Assembly (NCBI GenBank): GCA_020912385.1
Contig: CP087214.1
Coordinates: forward strand, 1,488,001-1,552,000
DNA length: 64,000 nucleotides
Source: Neofusicoccum parvum
Lineage: Eukaryota > Ascomycota > Dothideomycetes > Botryosphaeriales > Botryosphaeriaceae
Direction of reading: 5' to 3'
Of this stretch, positions 35,053-45,144 are shown one piece after another (within the stretch, counting starts at the first letter, position 1; the number at the start of each line of letters is the position of its first letter). The translations under genes were made by a program, and so were the position numbers. The notes beneath the pieces are model-generated. The model had not been told where the DNA came from, made no database searches, and saw only the letters and a list, made by a program, of their open reading frames with translations.

Positions 35053-36829
35053 ATGTCTCCAGACCGACCACCACGCACTCCCGACCGTCCGCCACACAAA
35101 CGAACACTCTCTGGCCTTCAGCTTGTCGAGGAGGGGCTAAGCATGTCCGAGTCACTGAACATCCCGAGCTCTCGCTCGGAACCCGCTCTGGGAGGCACCT
35201 CCAAGACTTCGCAGGTCCTCACTCCAGGAGACTCCTCCCACGCGTCGTCCGCTCTCAACGCAGATGGCTACCTATCCTCCTCTCCAGAGACACCGGGTCT
35301 CTCGCGCTCTGGCTCCTTCTCTGCCAGCAGCAAGTACGACGACGACGACGATGACAGCTTCGTACCGCCCGACCGCCTCACTATCTTCGACATGATCGAG
35401 AACCTTGCCCTACCGCAACGCATCGAACAGTTCCAGCGCTCGCTTTCTGAGCAGAAGACGAAGCTTCAGCGCCAGCAGCAGCGTTTGAAGTCACAGGGCA
35501 TGAACGCGAAGGACAAGGTTATCGAGGAATGGCGGCGGCGTGCGCCCACTGCGGACGAGCAGCTGGACAAGTATAGGAAGCGCATGCACCGGTCTGTCGA
35601 TCGCCTCGGTGAACGATGGAACGACACAAAGGCTGTGACGACACGCGAAAAGATCTCGTTTATCGCCGGCGTGCTCAATGTCTTCATCAGTGGCTACCTC
35701 ATCGGCGCTCATCCTGAGTGGTTCCACACGTGGTATTCGGCGCAGCTTCTCTACTTCATGCCCATCCGATACTACACCTACCACAAGAAGGGTTACCATT
35801 ACTTCCTGGCTGATCTCTGCTACTTTACCAACTTCCTCCTGTTCCTCAGCATCTGGATCTTCCCCAACAGCAAGCGCTTGTTCATCAGCGCATACTGCTT
35901 GGCCTTTGGCAACAATGCCGTCGCGATTGCCATGTGGAGGAACTCACTGGTCTTTCATTCATTGGATAAAGTCACCTCGTAGGCCATCTCTCAAATGGGG
36001 ACGCCGGCAGGCAATATCCTATTGCTAACACCTTTTCAGGCTCTTCATTCACATCATGCCCTGTGCTACCCTCCATTGCATGGTCCACCTCCTCCCTGCT
36101 GCCCTTCAACTGGAGAAGTTTCCGGCCGTACACACTATTATACACTCGTCACCCGACTCCCCAGAGCACTACACTCTTCGCCAGATGGTGATCTGGGCTA
36201 CCGTCCCATACGCGATCTGGCAGCTAGCCTACCACTTCCTGATAACAGTCAGGCGTCGTGAAAAGATAGCCGCAGGACGTCCGACTTCCTTCACCTGGCT
36301 TCGCAAATCTTACGCACCGACTCTGATTGGGAAAGCGGTCTTGAGCCTCCCTGAGTCTGCGCAGGAACCTGCGTTCATGTTCATTCAGTATAGCTATGCT
36401 GTTCTGACCATGGTGCCTTGCCCTATCTGGTTCTGGTATCGCTGGGCTTCTTCGGGTTTCCTGATGACGGTGTTCGTCTGGTCGATTTACAACGGCGCCA
36501 ACTACTACATTGAAGTGTTTGGCAAGCGATTCCAGAAGGAGCTTGATGCACTCAAACGCGACGTTGCAAAGTGGCAAGGTACACCCGACATTGGAGGTGG
36601 ATTGAAGACTCCAAGTGACGAGAAGGAAGAGGAAGCACCCAAAGCCGAAGGTGTTGGTGACGAGCAGAACAGTCCGCAGAAGGTAAGCATGGGAGCCGCA
36701 GCGGGAATCAACGTATCGAAGGCGGATAGGAGTGGTAGCATTGAAGCAATACCTCTCTTGGACGATACGAAGGGAGCCAGCGGAGCGCAGAAACCAGAGG
36801 GCAACGGGGAATTGAGAGAGCGCAGATAA
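35053..36829 (+). CDS. gpc1: Glycerophosphocholine acyltransferase 1 (Gpc1, DUF2838 family)
   Basis: Exons are 35053-35978 and 36040-36829 (571 aa). The 61-nt intron has a GCTAAC branch point, ends TTTCAG and splits a Ser codon. A disordered Ser-rich N-terminus (about 1-110, with an acidic DDDDDD run) precedes TIFDMIENLALPQRIEQFQR and a basic coiled segment. From residue ~205 the membrane core contains the family blocks HPEWFHTWYSAQLLYFMPIR, YHKKGYHYFLADLCYFTNFL and AFGNNAVAIAMWRNSLVFHS, followed across the intron by LFIHIMPCATLHCMVHL. About eight hydrophobic segments are visible. Yeast Gpc1 moves an acyl chain from acyl-CoA onto glycerophosphocholine to make lysophosphatidylcholine, recycling deacylated phosphatidylcholine at the ER. 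The C-terminal ~90 residues are charged and variable. Confidence 0.92.
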
Positions 36830-37357
36830 GTGGAGGGATGTTGAACCGATTAATTTGGGACTTCGAGGATTGCCAAATTGTGCACGAGTCGGAAGATTTC
36901 ATGAGCGCACGTACGCACCGTATACCCCATTCCCTTTTATGTCTCGTTCGTTACTCGAGGATCTGAGTGCAGCTTTCTTTACATCTCGCTCCTGGTAGAC
37001 GTGGATTTTTGAAGCGTGGTGCACGGCGTATTGACGGGACGGTCTAATGCAAGGAACCTCGAATCTAGAGCAGTTTGAAATGTAGTCAGACAAGTAACCT
37101 CACTTGAGATCAATGATTCACAAGTTCGTGTTGGAGCGAAAGGATTTGAGATATTTTCTCCCTTTGAGCTGTGGCGAAAGTCGTAGCCGCCGAAAGCGCT
37201 ATGGTCCGAAATAAGATTGGCCAAGAGTTTTATCCTTGCGCCGATCGCGGGAGGAAGCGGTCGCCGCATGACGTCGGCCTTCACCTCACCCTCCCCTCCA
37301 CCCTTCGTCAGCGAACCACGAAACCGCCTTCCTCATCTTGTCCGAGGCTCTAGCACG
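36830..37357. other. Intergenic region
   Basis: 528 bases between two plus-strand genes. The part just before the Rdx-like gene is C-rich (37260-37330). No gene was seen. Confidence 0.55.
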
Positions 37358-38139
37358 ATGTCTGACGTTAAGCTTCCTCGTGTAGCGATCACATACTGCA
37401 CACAGTGCAAGTGGATGCTCCGCGCTGGCTATGTGAGTGCTCCCGATAATCGGAAGAACCGGCCCGGACTTTTGGTCTCGCATTGCTTTTCTCTTGGGCG
37501 ACATCTTACAATTAGCTTATATTGACTGACGCGCATGAAGTTCGGGCAAGAGCTGCTGTCGACTTTCGGCACCACCATTGGCGAGATCTCGCTCATCCCC
37601 GCGACCGGAGGCATCTTCACAGTCAATTTGGTGAGACGATCCGCGGACTTCTTGTTCGCATGCTCAGCTCAAGATTCGAGAGCTACGCTGACGTCTGCAG
37701 ACCTATAAACCGTCTGAGATTGCTGGGGCAAAAGAGGATGCGTCCGCAGAGGTCCAGAGCGTTTTACTGTGGGATCGTAAAGCTGAGGGCGGCTTTCCCG
37801 GTGAGTTTCCTTCTCTGCCCACAAAGGTCGAGTAAGCCAGGAGAGGACAAGATTTGAATTTACTCGGTCCTGCACACTCCGGTCCCCGTCCTTTGAGTTG
37901 AATTCTGATGATTTCCTACAGAGACAAAGGTCCTCAAGCAACGTGTGCGGGATCACCTGGAGCCTTCGAGGAACCTTGGCCATTCAGACGTGCATGGGAA
38001 GCAAGGCGCAAAACCGGCGGTTATCGCAATTGATCAACCAAAGACGATAGCCGAAACCAACCCGGCGGGCGAAAGTAGTGGTGATGCTCCCAAAGTCAAG
38101 CGCAACCCAGACGGAACCATCTGCGAAGACTGCTCGTAG
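37358..38139 (+). CDS. Rdx/SelW-like thioredoxin-fold protein with CxxC (160 aa)
   Basis: Four exons: 37358-37432, 37541-37630, 37701-37800 and 37922-38139. All introns have GT...AG ends and consistent phase. The first exon encodes VAITYCTQCKWMLRAGY, with C14-T-Q-C17 in the redox-loop position where animal SelW has Cys-x-x-Sec. Exon 2 gives FGQELLSTFGTTIGEISL and IPATGGIFTVNL, matching the next strands of the fold; exon 3 contains LLWDRKAEGGFPE, typical of the end of the domain. The remaining ~65 residues (GKQGAKPAVIAIDQ... ICEDCS) are a polar tail with a second CxxC at the very C-terminus. No selenocysteine TGA is needed. The role is probably thiol redox, but the fungal partner is unknown. 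Four short exons make this gene easy to miss. Confidence 0.87.
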
Positions 38140-38630
38140 AGTACAAGGCAAAAATGGCATGGTCTGGTGATGGAACTGTACCGACATATGACTTCAGGTA
38201 AATTCAATACTACTTTAGACTGTGTTGATTGAATGGCTGACGCGACCCCACGTAGGCGATTTAACGGCCAAAAGCCTTGTGATAATCAAAAGCGATGAAC
38301 ATTTGTCAGAAGAGCGGGATTTTCCAGTCTATGAGATTTCCCTTCGAGTATGGTTCCACATCTCCATGGTAGGCAACAGTGCTGGGTGTAGGCGGAAAGC
38401 TGGTGAACGCTGGACCCTTAAAGCGTGGTACCGTGGATACTGCACACCTCACAAAAGCAGTCAATATTCCAATATGGTTATAATATATAAAGGCTCCTCA
38501 CACACGGTCCTATTTCCCCTTTTCATCAAATTACCCCATCCCGGACTCACTGTGCGAAATCAGACCAGATCACATCACGCACATTCAACTCCACTCGCAA
38601 CTCAACACTTCACAGCACCTCCTGAAAACA
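38140..38630 (+). promoter_or_regulatory. Promoter region of the F-box-like gene, with TATA box
   Basis: A clear TATA element, TATAATATATAAAG, lies at 38479-38492, about 140 bases before the start codon, with a CT-rich stretch (38508-38550) downstream where fungal transcription often begins. TATA boxes this strong are uncommon in the other promoters of the window and suggest inducible expression. Confidence 0.6.
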
Positions 38631-39545
38631 ATGTTACTGCAGAGAAGCACCAAGGCTCCCGGGCCCTCCGTCGCCCACAAGAAACGAACCGGCCTCATGG
38701 ATCTTCCCACCGAGATTCGCCAGAGAATCTTCTCCAAAGTCGTTGGATTCTGCAACCTCCGCCGCGAAACCGCCCAACTCATCTTCAGTCTTCCAGAGGA
38801 GCCTTCCAGACGCCATGAAGCTGTACGCCGGCTGAAGCAAGTTGAAAATACTGTCGCATCCGACCCGAAGAAGGCCGAGATCTCGAAGGCGGACGCACGC
38901 AAATATACAGCCTTCCGCCGCTTGTCCTGCGTGAACCATGTCATCCGCATGGAGATGACGTACGTTGAGATGAACTGGCTCACAAAGGATTTACCTATCG
39001 ATATCTTCGAGCTGCCTTACTGGAAGCCCACGCACGGACAGACCGTCGTCACCATTGCCATCAAGCCATACGATGCTCGCGTCCGCCACTTCAACAACAT
39101 TAACAACGAAGTCGTCCGTTTCAAGTGCATGAGCGATGCCTCTGAGCTCTCGGAACACAGCGAAATCGCGAATCCATATTACACTCCAGACTATAGTGGT
39201 TCCGACGAGTGCCTCATTCACGAAGTGGTTCAGAGGCATGTCCCCAAATCGATCACCTGCATACAGCTCACGAGCATCACCTGGAATGGTGTTACTTGTA
39301 CGTGCCTAGGAAAGCAGCTGTGCACCAAGGGACCACATCCAGGAGCGGGTTTATCCACCGAAAACCAGTCGGTACGTTCAGTCGAGCGTATGGACTTTAT
39401 ATTCAGCATCTCCCGCAAAAGAACCGAGCTTGTTGCATTCAAGAATGGCGAGGCGCTTTACGACCGTTATTGCATGGAGTCATTATCGTATTTGCAGACT
39501 GCAGAGTTCTCGGCTTGGTTGATGAAGACGCAATATGGAGAGTGA
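38631..39545 (+). CDS. F-box-like protein, single exon (304 aa)
   Basis: One uninterrupted frame from the first ATG to TGA. Residues ~21-40 (GLMDLPTEIRQRIFSKVVGF) match the start of a fungal F-box: L-x-D-L-P-x-E-I-R-x-x-I. The usual F-box second helix is hard to place because a charged segment (RRHEAVRRLKQVENTVASDP) follows, so this may be the F-box-like variant common in Dothideomycetes. F-box proteins link substrates to Skp1-cullin ubiquitin ligases; whether this one binds Skp1 is uncertain. The remaining ~220 residues contain a Cys-rich patch (TCTCLGKQLCTKG) and end with SYLQTAEFSAWLMKTQYGE, with no recognised substrate-binding repeats. The strong TATA box suggests regulated expression. 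Such single-exon F-box-like genes are usually species-variable. Confidence 0.75.
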   Translation: MLLQRSTKAPGPSVAHKKRTGLMDLPTEIRQRIFSKVVGFCNLRRETAQLIFSLPEEPSRRHEAVRRLKQVENTVASDPKKAEISKADARKYTAFRRLSCVNHVIRMEMTYVEMNWLTKDLPIDIFELPYWKPTHGQTVVTIAIKPYDARVRHFNNINNEVVRFKCMSDASELSEHSEIANPYYTPDYSGSDECLIHEVVQRHVPKSITCIQLTSITWNGVTCTCLGKQLCTKGPHPGAGLSTENQSVRSVERMDFIFSISRKRTELVAFKNGEALYDRYCMESLSYLQTAEFSAWLMKTQYGE

Positions 39546-42500
39546 GAATCGGTTTCAACCTAGAGGCTTAAGTTTTCGCCTATTTTGCTCATATTTTCTC
39601 AGTTGAACAAGTCCAAGATTATGAGAGTGCTTAGTGGAAAATGAAAGAGACTACCTATTGGTTGGGTGATGCCAGCTGTCTCCTACAGACCTACCTATTT
39701 GCTAGAGTCTTCTGGAAGTTCGCCTCTCTTCGTGCACCAGAATTGGCCGAAGGCCGTGTCGGGCCACCTTGCTGCTCTCTTCGCATTCCACTCCGCGGGC
39801 TCCAAAGGCGGCAGGGTATCTTCTCCGCTGCTCCGACCAAGAAAGACACATGTAGACAAACAATTACAAATTACCAACACACCCGTAACCGACGCACCCG
39901 TGGCCAAAAGACCTACCAACAAGGATCATCCGCTCAGCTCGTGAACAGCCAGCTCATGGCCCACCGCTTTCCCCTCTCCCCCTGCCCTAGGCCACAGCAC
40001 CCTCCCTCCCAGCCCTCGAATCCCGCTGCGACGGGTCCAACGGTCGCAACATCCAGACCCATCCACACGACGTATGCAGGCTGCACGCGAACACTCCCAC
40101 GGGCCTGGCTCCGCCACGATGCGTGTTTTTTTTTTTTTTTTTTTGCTTCACGGAGACGACGTGCGTCATCAAACCACCCCCCACGACAAGACAGTCCCGA
40201 CGCGGCGGTCGTCGGGAACCGATGGGCGACGGGCAAAGGAAACGGGAGCGCGGGAGCGCGGGAAAAAGCGAGAGCTGGCGTGCATTGCATTTTGCATTGC
40301 ATGCGCAGCAGCTCTCTCTGCGCCGGGGGGTGGGAGGGGGGCGTCGAGTGGCCCGGATTAGTTAAAAGTTATTTATATCCCTGGGCTATATGTGGCAGCG
40401 ACGGTGGTAAAAGAGTACTCGCGCACTCGCGCGGCAAAACGAACACGGCCTCTCGGTCGTTTACACAACCCGCCCTGCCCGCGCGGGATGGGGCGGCATG
40501 CCGTGCATATACGGGTCACGTCCTCCGCGCTTGTTACGGGCAGGCAGGCAAGGGCTCGAGGTGGGGATGTGAAGGATGACGGTTGATGAATGATGATGAG
40601 GGCATGGCATGGGTGGTGTGGGTTTGCGGTTGGGGGCCGCGTTCGTCAGCCACCCACGCCGCAGCGCGCTCCCGGGAAGGCAAACAAGGCAAGACACAGA
40701 GAGCGAAATAGATTCTGTTGGCGCTGTGGCGAAAAAAGACGACGCACAAGTAGGTTGCGCCCTGGGCAGAGACGTGAGGGTCAATACGCGGAGGAAAAGG
40801 TTCTGGCGTCAGAACGCTATTTTTATTTTTAGGGTAGGGCGCTCTCATGCAGGGAAACAAAAGATACGATCCACGGGCGAGACAGGTTTCTAAACCGCAG
40901 CGGCAGCGGCAGAGGAGAGCGCGTGGGCTTTTCTGGTTGGAAGAGGCGCGCGAAAGCCACGGTCTCAGCATGCCCGTTCAGCCAGCCTCTCGAAACCTTC
41001 CGACAGCGCTATCGGCCGCGCATCATGCGGGGAATAGGAGGTGTGGAGGGGTGTCCGGGGCGACAGGCAGGCAAGCAGACAGCCAGGCAGGAAGGGAGGA
41101 CGATCTCACTCTCACACCGAATGTCGCCGAGCCCGTCACCGTCACCAGCAATCCCGCACGCCCGCCCGACCGAACCGAGCCGACAGTAATGGGTGCATGT
41201 GCCGAAGCACCCGTGCGCTCGCTGCGCGCTATCCGACAACTACCTAACATGGCCTGTACCAAATTCCCTTTCCATCGTCGCGCGCTTCCCACCCGGCGGC
41301 CCTGGTCCGTCGTTTCGTCACCCGAAGCCCCGAGCGAGTCCGGCGCTCGGCCACCACCGACGGCGGGAGGAAGGATGGCGGATGGAGCAGGCAAGGCCCG
41401 GGCGAGCCGTATTTTGGCTCGGGGAGGCGAAGGCAATGGTCTGGAGGGCATTGAAGGCGTGAAGGAAGAGCGAAAAAAGGCGACAGGCTTCCGATAGCGC
41501 CAAACACAACGAGGGCGTTCGCATCAACGCGCCGGTTCAAGCCCCCTTGCGAAAGCGAGGCAGGCCACAGGCAGGAGAAAGGGGCGGGTCCGTCAGCGTT
41601 GGATCTGTCTGGCGAGCGGGAAGGGCGAGCCGAATGGCTTTTTCGAGGCAGAGGTGCAAGCGTTTGCGCGATGATTGCGCGTGGGTTTCCGACATGCCGG
41701 GCCTAGTGTGTGTCTATATGTCTCAAAAGAAGGGTTGGAGCCTGCTGGTTGGGGGCCGACAAACTAGGGCTGTTGGGATGGAGGGTGAGAAGGGCGGAAA
41801 CCCACATCATCGCATCCCATGATCACCATCCAACACCACCGCCTGCTACGCCGCACCCGCCGCAGGCACTCGCGATCGATCGGCCGATCTGTCATCTTCT
41901 GCTCATCTGTCCACATGATCAGTCATCATATTGGCGCTGCAAGGGTGAGGGAGAGATTGCGAGAAAAGCATTGTAGGTGTTTTTGCTACTTGCTACTTGT
42001 CTCGGATCCCATGTGTAGTAGGACGCTATCTAGAATCATCATTGTGTGGTATTTGGTGTGATGCAGTAGTAGGAAAAGTCCAGTCCAGCCGAACCCAATG
42101 ATTCCCCTCTCTTCCTATTCTCTCTCTGAGAAAAAAGACAAAACCCCCCCCCATCGCCGTACTCAGCGCATCGCTTTTTTGTTGGTATATGATGATGAAT
42201 GTTGCCAAAAAGGACCAGAAAAAACAAGTGCTGAAAGAACCAAGACGTGTGACCAACATTACGCGTATCCTTATCCCTCAGCGAGCGCTTCGAGTGGGGG
42301 AAGGGTGTTGTAGCGGTCGTCAGAGACCAGGCCGTTCAAGCAACGTTGGCGCCAAGTGAACAAAACACTCGAAGAAGGTCAAGGCCAAGAAGCAAGTAAC
42401 GGACGCACGTGGTATCCCCCAATTCGCTGCCGTTTCCCAACGCCTTACTTTGAAACATTGCGGAAAAAGTCGCACAGAGAGGTATAGTGAAAAAGGAAAG

Positions 42501-42599
42501 ACTAAATGGGTAAGATGAATCGAGGCCCGGGGGGCCTCTGGGCTCCTGAAGGAGGCCCGTGTAGAAGTACAAAGGGTGGCAAGGGCGTCCGCTCGCTGG
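39546..42599. other. Convergent intergenic region, no convincing gene
   Basis: About 3 kb separates the 3' end of the F-box-like gene from the 3' end of the zinc-finger gene. It contains a 19-T run, purine/pyrimidine-biased blocks and many CpG-rich patches, with only compositional open frames on both strands. Part of 42030-42599 is probably the long 3' untranslated region of the zinc-finger gene. A transcribed noncoding RNA cannot be ruled out. Confidence 0.45.
40126..40144. repeat. Homopolymer T run (19 bases)
   Basis: Nineteen consecutive T in otherwise GC-rich noncoding sequence. Confidence 0.9.
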
Positions 42600-45144
42600 T
42601 CATATCGCGAGCTCGCCGGCGTCGAACTGCATTGGTGCGCCGCCGATGACGTTGTCCCATCTGGGCTCGCCCTTGTCTTCCTCGGGCATCGAGTGCAGCG
42701 CTTCGGCGCGCTTGAGCGTCTGCACGTCGAGATCCGTGACCCATTGCTTGCCGTCGCCGCCGGGCAGCTTCATGCGGACCTCGAACTCGTGGTCGAGCAT
42801 CATGTCGTCCTTCCACAGACGGCGCGGGCCGTCATACACGCAGAGGACGCGCTTCTTCATCTTCATGCGCTCGGTCGGGCAACCCCAGGAGACGGGGTAG
42901 TTCTTGCGCTTCTTGCGCGAGCTGGCCGACGGCAGCGTCACGCCGCCCTTTGACAGCGTCAAGCCAACCCGGCTGCTGTTGCCTCTCTCACCAGAGGGCT
43001 TTTGGGTAGTGGAGGAAGTACCATCCCCGGCGTGCGAAACGACACCCCGGGGATGTGTTGATTGTCAATGCGAAGCGTTTCCGCGCCGTGCCTTTTTGGT
43101 GCGGCGCGTGCCATAGGTGTCGTCATTCGCATCATCGTTGTCGTACTCCTCCTCCTCCTCATCCTCGTCGTAGTTCCCCGTGTACTCGGGAACCTCGTTT
43201 GGCAGGTGGTGCCTGTCCATCGTCTCCTTGACATCCTCGTCATCCGCGACGCTCGAGAGCAGCTTCTGGTTGATGGCCTCGGCCGGGTCCGCCTGCTGCA
43301 CAACACGCAGCACGCAGTCGTCGAGATGCTCGTAGAACTCCTGGGCGTTGGCGAAGGTGACGGAGCAGGTGGAGCAGGTGCCTGCCGTGCTGGTGCCCGT
43401 GTAGGCCTTCTTGGTGGTGGGGCTCTTCTTGCGGCTGTTGGGTGGGGTCTGCTCGACGCCGTGGACCGAGGTCAAGTGGCGCTTGAAGACGTCGGCACGG
43501 TTGAACGACTTCTCGGCCGCGGAGCCGGAGCCGGGGCAGAAGCCGCACACCATTGTCCCCTTGTAGTGGGTCAAGGTGTGCCTGTTCTTGTCGTACTTCC
43601 TGGCGAAGCCCTTGAGGTGGTACTCCTGCGGTGGAGAGTCAGTACTGGCCGGTCGCTTAAGCGAGGGGCGGAGGGGGTCTGAGCTTACGCAGGTGGTGAT
43701 GGGGCACTTCTCAGGCCGCTCGCTCTGGTGGGTGAGCATGTGAGCCTTGAGGTCCTTGAACACGCGGCCACACCCCTCGATGGGGCACATGCCCTTCTCC
43801 CGCGACTCCTCGTCCAGCTCGAAGCTGTTGCTCCGGCCGCTGGTCGACTGGCGCGACTGCACGGAAGCGGCGGAAGGGCGGCGGGCGGCGCTGTAGGCGG
43901 GGTAGGGCTGGTAGGCCTGCTGGTGGAGGTAGGGAGACTGGCTGCTGGAGCGCTTGAACCGCCTCGAGTCGGCGACGTTGTGGGACGAGGTGTTGGAGGG
44001 GGCGGGGGAAGGCGGCTGCTCAACGAAATTTTGGAATTGCAGGGACGGAGTAGGGAAGTCCGGGTAGGGGGACCCCCCGTAGGGGAGAGCCTCCTGGAAG
44101 GGCTGGATCAGAGTCGGGTCTGCAAGCATGGCGTGTCAGTCGGGGCGCAACGCAGCTGAGAAGGTCACGCAGCGGAGCAAGGATGGACAGAACGCGCGCG
44201 CAGGAGGAGAAGAACGGAGAGCAAGGAAACCGACAAGAAGAGTCCATTGGAGATGACGGAGCGTTGAACGCGGCTTGCGGGGATGCAGGAACTTGAGAGA
44301 CTGGGGAGCCCGAAGCAACGGCGGGGACGAAGCCAGCTGAAAGCTCGGCTGGCGCCCCGCTAGGCCGCATTTGGTTTGACAAAAGGGAATTTCGGCGCCT
44401 CCGATTTGCGCTCAGCGCTGCGCCCGGCCGCCGGGTGGTCTGATAGGGAGAGGGCGCCGACGCCGGGCTCATGGAGACCATGGCGGAGGCGGGTGTCGTC
44501 GGCGTCTTGAACACATCCTCACCCTTGATCGGCGGCGACCTGCGCGCTGCGGCGGCCGGCCGCGGCTGACTCGCGCGGCGGGCCTGCGACCGCCCCGGCG
44601 ACAATGGACTCGACGCGAAGGAAAAGGCGGGGCGCGGCGACGGCGAAGAAAGAGTAGACTCACCAACACAGCCCGAGATCTTCTCGGCCGCCACAATGCC
44701 CTCATACTCAAACCCGCACGTGGCGAACGCGTCGCCCGCGAGCCCGAGGCCCTGGCCCAGCACGCTCCACGGCTCGTGGAACTGCTGGCCCATGGACGGC
44801 GAGCCGGCCGCCGACGACGACGTGCTCTGCGCCGACCGCGTGCTCTCGGACGCGGTGGACAGGTGCGGCGGGCAGACCTCGAATGATTGGGAGCCCGAGG
44901 CGGGCGACGCGGCGGGCGAGTAGGGCAGGTAGTTTTGCTTGAAGGCGTACATGTTCGGGTGCGGCGCGCTGAAGGCCTGGATGTTGGGCTGCGCGTCGAA
45001 GGTGGTGTACTGGAAGGCGGGCGCCGGCGCGGGATAGTGGCCGTGGGCGAGCAGGCTGGTGTACGGCTCCTCGTGCGAGGGGTACAGGTCGAAGTCGGAG
45101 GAAGGCATGATGTTGCTCTGAGAAGCGTCGGCGTATGAGACCAT
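42600..45144 (-). CDS. C2H2 zinc-finger transcription factor with internal in-frame TGA
   Basis: Exons are 45144-44235, 44119-43689 and 43625-42600. A Tyr codon is split at intron 1, whose donor GTCGGT is weak; intron 2 is GTAAGC...CGCAG. The first ~300 residues are Ser/Pro/Tyr-rich, a typical activation region. Zinc-binding blocks follow: CPIEGCGRVFKDLKAHMLTH, a CPITTC...KNRHTLTH unit, CGFCPG...FKRHLTSVH, and CSTCSVTFANAQEFYEHLDD. At codon 634 (43067-43065) a TGA ends the frame, giving 633 aa. The same frame then continues with no stop for 154 codons, through RKKRKNYPVSWGC, KMKKRVLCVYDGPRRLWKDD and VTDLDVQTLKRAEALHSM, to TGA at 42600. From memory, family members carry this C-terminal block as part of the normal protein. 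Readthrough, an unrecognised intron or recent mutation could explain it. No gene name is assigned. Confidence 0.82.
43059..43067 (-). other. Candidate stop-codon readthrough site, TGA CAA TCA
   Basis: Read on the minus strand, the internal stop and next two codons are TGA CAA TCA. This fits the stop-CAR-YYA context (first characterised at the TMV leaky stop) that promotes readthrough. No GT donor exists between the codons for DEEEEEEYDNDD and this stop, so an ordinary intron removing it would need a distant donor or a GC donor. Confidence 0.55.

Noticed and set aside
39641..40579. 312-codon plus-strand frame downstream of the F-box-like gene
   Set aside because: It contains a poly-Phe run from the 19-T tract and shows no domain or regular composition.
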